Below, one piece after another: positions 6,943 to 8,283 of a stretch of 8,283 nucleotides of DNA. The translations under genes and the position numbers were made by a program. The stretch's first letter is position 1. Every line of letters begins with the position of its first letter. The DNA comes from Bacteroidales bacterium (lineage in GTDB: Bacteria; Bacteroidota; Bacteroidia; Bacteroidales; UBA932): the NCBI GenBank assembly GCA_017383945.1, contig JAFNUQ010000094.1, positions 1 to 8,283 on the forward strand. Direction: 5' to 3'. The notes under the pieces were generated by a model. It had not been told where the DNA came from. It ran no database searches and worked only from the letters and a program-made list of their open reading frames with translations.

Positions 6943-6971
6943 ATAAAAATGGCAAAGATTTGCTATATTTG
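6939..6971 (+). promoter_or_regulatory. Bacteroidota-type promoter for engB-prs
   Basis: TATATTTG at 6964-6971 is a perfect TAnnTTTG element and the only one on the plus strand. TTTA at 6939-6942, 21 bp upstream, is a one-mismatch -33 box. Transcription should start near 6976-6979, leaving a leader of about 22 nt before ATG 7000. This places the alternative ATG at 6949 upstream of the transcript and decides the engB start. The -33 box lies within the candidate -7 element of xseA on the other strand. Confidence 0.65.
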
Positions 6972-6999
6972 CACACGTTATTTAGAAACTGTTTTCACA

Positions 7000-7599
7000 A
7001 TGAAGATTTCCGAGGCCAAATTTATCGCCAGCAGCACTCAGGTTTCACAGAAGCCGCAGAGAAAGCTGCCGGAGTTTGCGTTCATCGGACGAAGCAATGT
7101 CGGAAAGTCGAGTCTGATTAACTCGCTGTGCGGCAACAAGAAACTTGCACAGACATCTTCTACCCCAGGCAAGACAAAACTCGTCAACCACTACCTCATC
7201 AACGACAGCTGGTATCTTGTGGACCTCCCGGGTTATGGATTTGCCAGGGTAAACCAGAAAGGCAAGGACAAGATCGCTTCTGTCATCAAGGATTATATCT
7301 TGAATTCAGAAGAATTAGTCCAGCTTTTTGTATTGATTGATTCCAGACACGACATCACCCGCATTGATCTGGACTTCATCACAGAGCTTGGCGAGCACCA
7401 GATTCCGTTTGCCATCATTCTCACAAAATGTGACAAGCAGGGGCCCAACGTCCTTGCCAGACAGATAGAAAAGGATCAGGCTATTTTGCTTGAAAGCTGG
7501 GAATCACTTCCGCCTATCTTCAGTAGCTCTTCTCTCAACCACAGCGGCGGAGATGAGATACTTGGATATATTGACAGCATACTAAAATCACTCAAATAG
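7000..7599 (+). CDS. engB: Ribosome biogenesis GTP-binding protein EngB/YsxC
   Basis: This is a TRAFAC-class GTPase needed for large ribosomal subunit assembly. From ATG 7000 it has 199 residues, the normal family length. Motifs in order: G1 GRSNVGKSS (30-38), G2 in STPGKT (54-59), G3 DLPGYG (75-80), G4 TKCD (142-145) and a G5-like SSSS (175-178). The N-terminal KLPEFAFIGRSN matches the family entry into G1. An upstream in-frame ATG at 6949 would add 17 residues (beginning MAKICYICTRY) but lies before the predicted transcription start and does not look like EngB, so I rejected it. There is no Shine-Dalgarno. prs begins 3 bp after the stop, suggesting co-transcription of two growth-linked housekeeping genes. 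Confidence 0.96.
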   Translation: MKISEAKFIASSTQVSQKPQRKLPEFAFIGRSNVGKSSLINSLCGNKKLAQTSSTPGKTKLVNHYLINDSWYLVDLPGYGFARVNQKGKDKIASVIKDYILNSEELVQLFVLIDSRHDITRIDLDFITELGEHQIPFAIILTKCDKQGPNVLARQIEKDQAILLESWESLPPIFSSSSLNHSGGDEILGYIDSILKSLK

Positions 7600-7602
7600 A
7601 TT

Positions 7603-8283
7603 ATGATACACTCTCACAGATTGGAACTTTTTGCTTGTAGAGCATCAGTTGACTTTGGTCGCAAAGTCGTAGATCATCTTAACGCACTCAGAAATGAGGA
7701 TGAGCCTGAGCTTCATCTTGGTTTGTTGGACATCACTCCATTTAGCGACGGAGAATTCCAGCCTAAATTTTCAGAGAGCGTCAGAGGTGCAACCGTTTAC
7801 CTCCTTCAAAGCACAGTTCCACCTGCAGATAACCTCATGGAACTCCTCCTCTGCATTGATGCAGCAAAGAGAGCTTCAGCAGACAAGGTTATTGCTGTGA
7901 TTCCATATTTCGGATGGGCTCGTCAGGACCGTAAGGACAGACCAAGAGTTGCAATCGGAGCAAAGCTCGTAGCCAATCTTCTTAGAGCAGCAGGTGCTGA
8001 CCGCGTGATGGCTTGTGACCTTCACGCCGATCAGATTCAGGGCTTCTTTGATATCCCTGTAGACCACATGTATGCCAGCAGAGTCTTCATCCCTTACATC
8101 AAGAGCCGCAACATTGAAGATCTGGCAATCGCTGCTCCGGATATGGGTGGTGCCAAGAGAGCAAACGCCTATGCCAAGGCCCTCGATGCATCAGTTATCA
8201 TCTGTCACAAGACAAGAGAAAGAGCCAATGTTGTGGGATCAATCACTGCAATCGGTGATGTTGTGGGCAAGAACATCATCATC
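7603..8283 (+). CDS. prs: Ribose-phosphate pyrophosphokinase (PRPP synthetase), first 227 residues; cut by the right edge
   Basis: Prs transfers pyrophosphate from ATP to ribose 5-phosphate, making PRPP for purine, pyrimidine, NAD, His and Trp synthesis. I translated it from ATG 7603 in an open frame to the window end. Family features are FSDGEF (47-52), VRGATVYLLQST (60-71), NLMELL (77-82), the catalytic flexible loop ARQDRKDRPRV (106-116), the metal/ATP-site His H141 in DLHADQIQGFF (139-149), and the APDMGG segment (178-183). The ribose-phosphate loop (DDxIDTGGT type) should follow just past the edge. Full length is usually about 310-320, so roughly 90 residues are missing. The start of the first strand reads LFACRAS where E. 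coli has LFAGNAT. Codon use is strongly biased, as expected for a well-expressed gene. It lies 3 bp after engB. Confidence 0.96.
   Translation, partial: MIHSHRLELFACRASVDFGRKVVDHLNALRNEDEPELHLGLLDITPFSDGEFQPKFSESVRGATVYLLQSTVPPADNLMELLLCIDAAKRASADKVIAVIPYFGWARQDRKDRPRVAIGAKLVANLLRAAGADRVMACDLHADQIQGFFDIPVDHMYASRVFIPYIKSRNIEDLAIAAPDMGGAKRANAYAKALDASVIICHKTRERANVVGSITAIGDVVGKNIII

Larger units (their letters stand above)
6934..6972. repeat. Symmetric GCAAA/TTTGC words in the divergent promoter region
   Basis: GCAAA occurs at 6934-6938 and 6952-6956, and its complement TTTGC at 6959-6963 and 6968-6972. The inner pair forms a perfect 5-bp inverted repeat with a 2-bp centre (6952-6963). The outer pair overlaps the two -7 elements. 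The inner palindrome sits between the -33 and -7 boxes of the engB promoter, where a repressor could bind. The promoter consensus itself supplies part of the pattern. Confidence 0.4.

Noticed and set aside
6949..6999. In-frame upstream ATG that would lengthen EngB by 17 residues
   Set aside because: It precedes the predicted transcription start, and the extra residues do not resemble the EngB N-terminus.
7017..7024. TAAATTTG on the minus strand inside engB as the xseA promoter
   Set aside because: No -33 box at suitable spacing. Kept only as an alternative to the candidate at 6935-6942.
1..8283. CRISPR arrays, insertion sequences, tRNA/rRNA genes and intrinsic terminators
   Set aside because: I saw no regularly spaced repeats, transposase-like reading frames, cloverleaf-like sequence or GC hairpin followed by a T run. 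Almost all the sequence is taken up by conserved genes.

Overview
The window looks like chromosomal DNA from a Bacteroidota bacterium, probably Bacteroidales. Three things point there. The two best promoters match the phylum's TTTG / TAnnTTTG pattern. Seven of the eight genes start without a Shine-Dalgarno sequence. The glycosidase, glycosyltransferase and debranching-type genes resemble the set found in Bacteroides and Prevotella. The genus cannot be set by eye. Coding density is very high: the only non-coding stretch longer than 10 bp is a 70-bp divergent promoter region, 6930-6999. I see no mobile element, CRISPR array, RNA gene or clear terminator.

Left of that region, six genes read leftward (minus strand) as one tightly packed unit: xseA, xseB, glgB, a GH133-type glycogen-debranching family gene, a GT4/GT5-like glycogen synthase, and a GH57 glycosidase that runs off the left edge. 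The junctions are a 1-bp gap, a 4-bp overlap (ATGA), a 9-bp gap, a 1-bp overlap (TAATG) and a 4-bp gap. The first two genes encode both subunits of exonuclease VII. The other four form a glycogen synthesis and turnover set: chain extension (glycosyltransferase), branching (GlgB), branch trimming (GH133) and alpha-glucan cleavage or transfer (GH57). No signal peptides are visible, so the set should act in the cytoplasm on stored glycogen.

Right of the region, two housekeeping genes read rightward: the ribosome-assembly GTPase engB/ysxC, then prs (PRPP synthetase) 3 bp later. prs is cut by the right edge.

No wholly new system is evident. The points most worth a second look are: a full-consensus promoter inside the 3' end of glgB, which could run the last three genes apart from xseAB-glgB; a GH133-type enzyme with substitutions at several positions usually conserved, including Asn where a catalytic Asp is expected; a single strong Shine-Dalgarno, in front of the glycogen synthase only; an XseA with a much shortened coiled-coil region; and overlapping divergent promoters carrying a symmetric set of GCAAA/TTTGC words.
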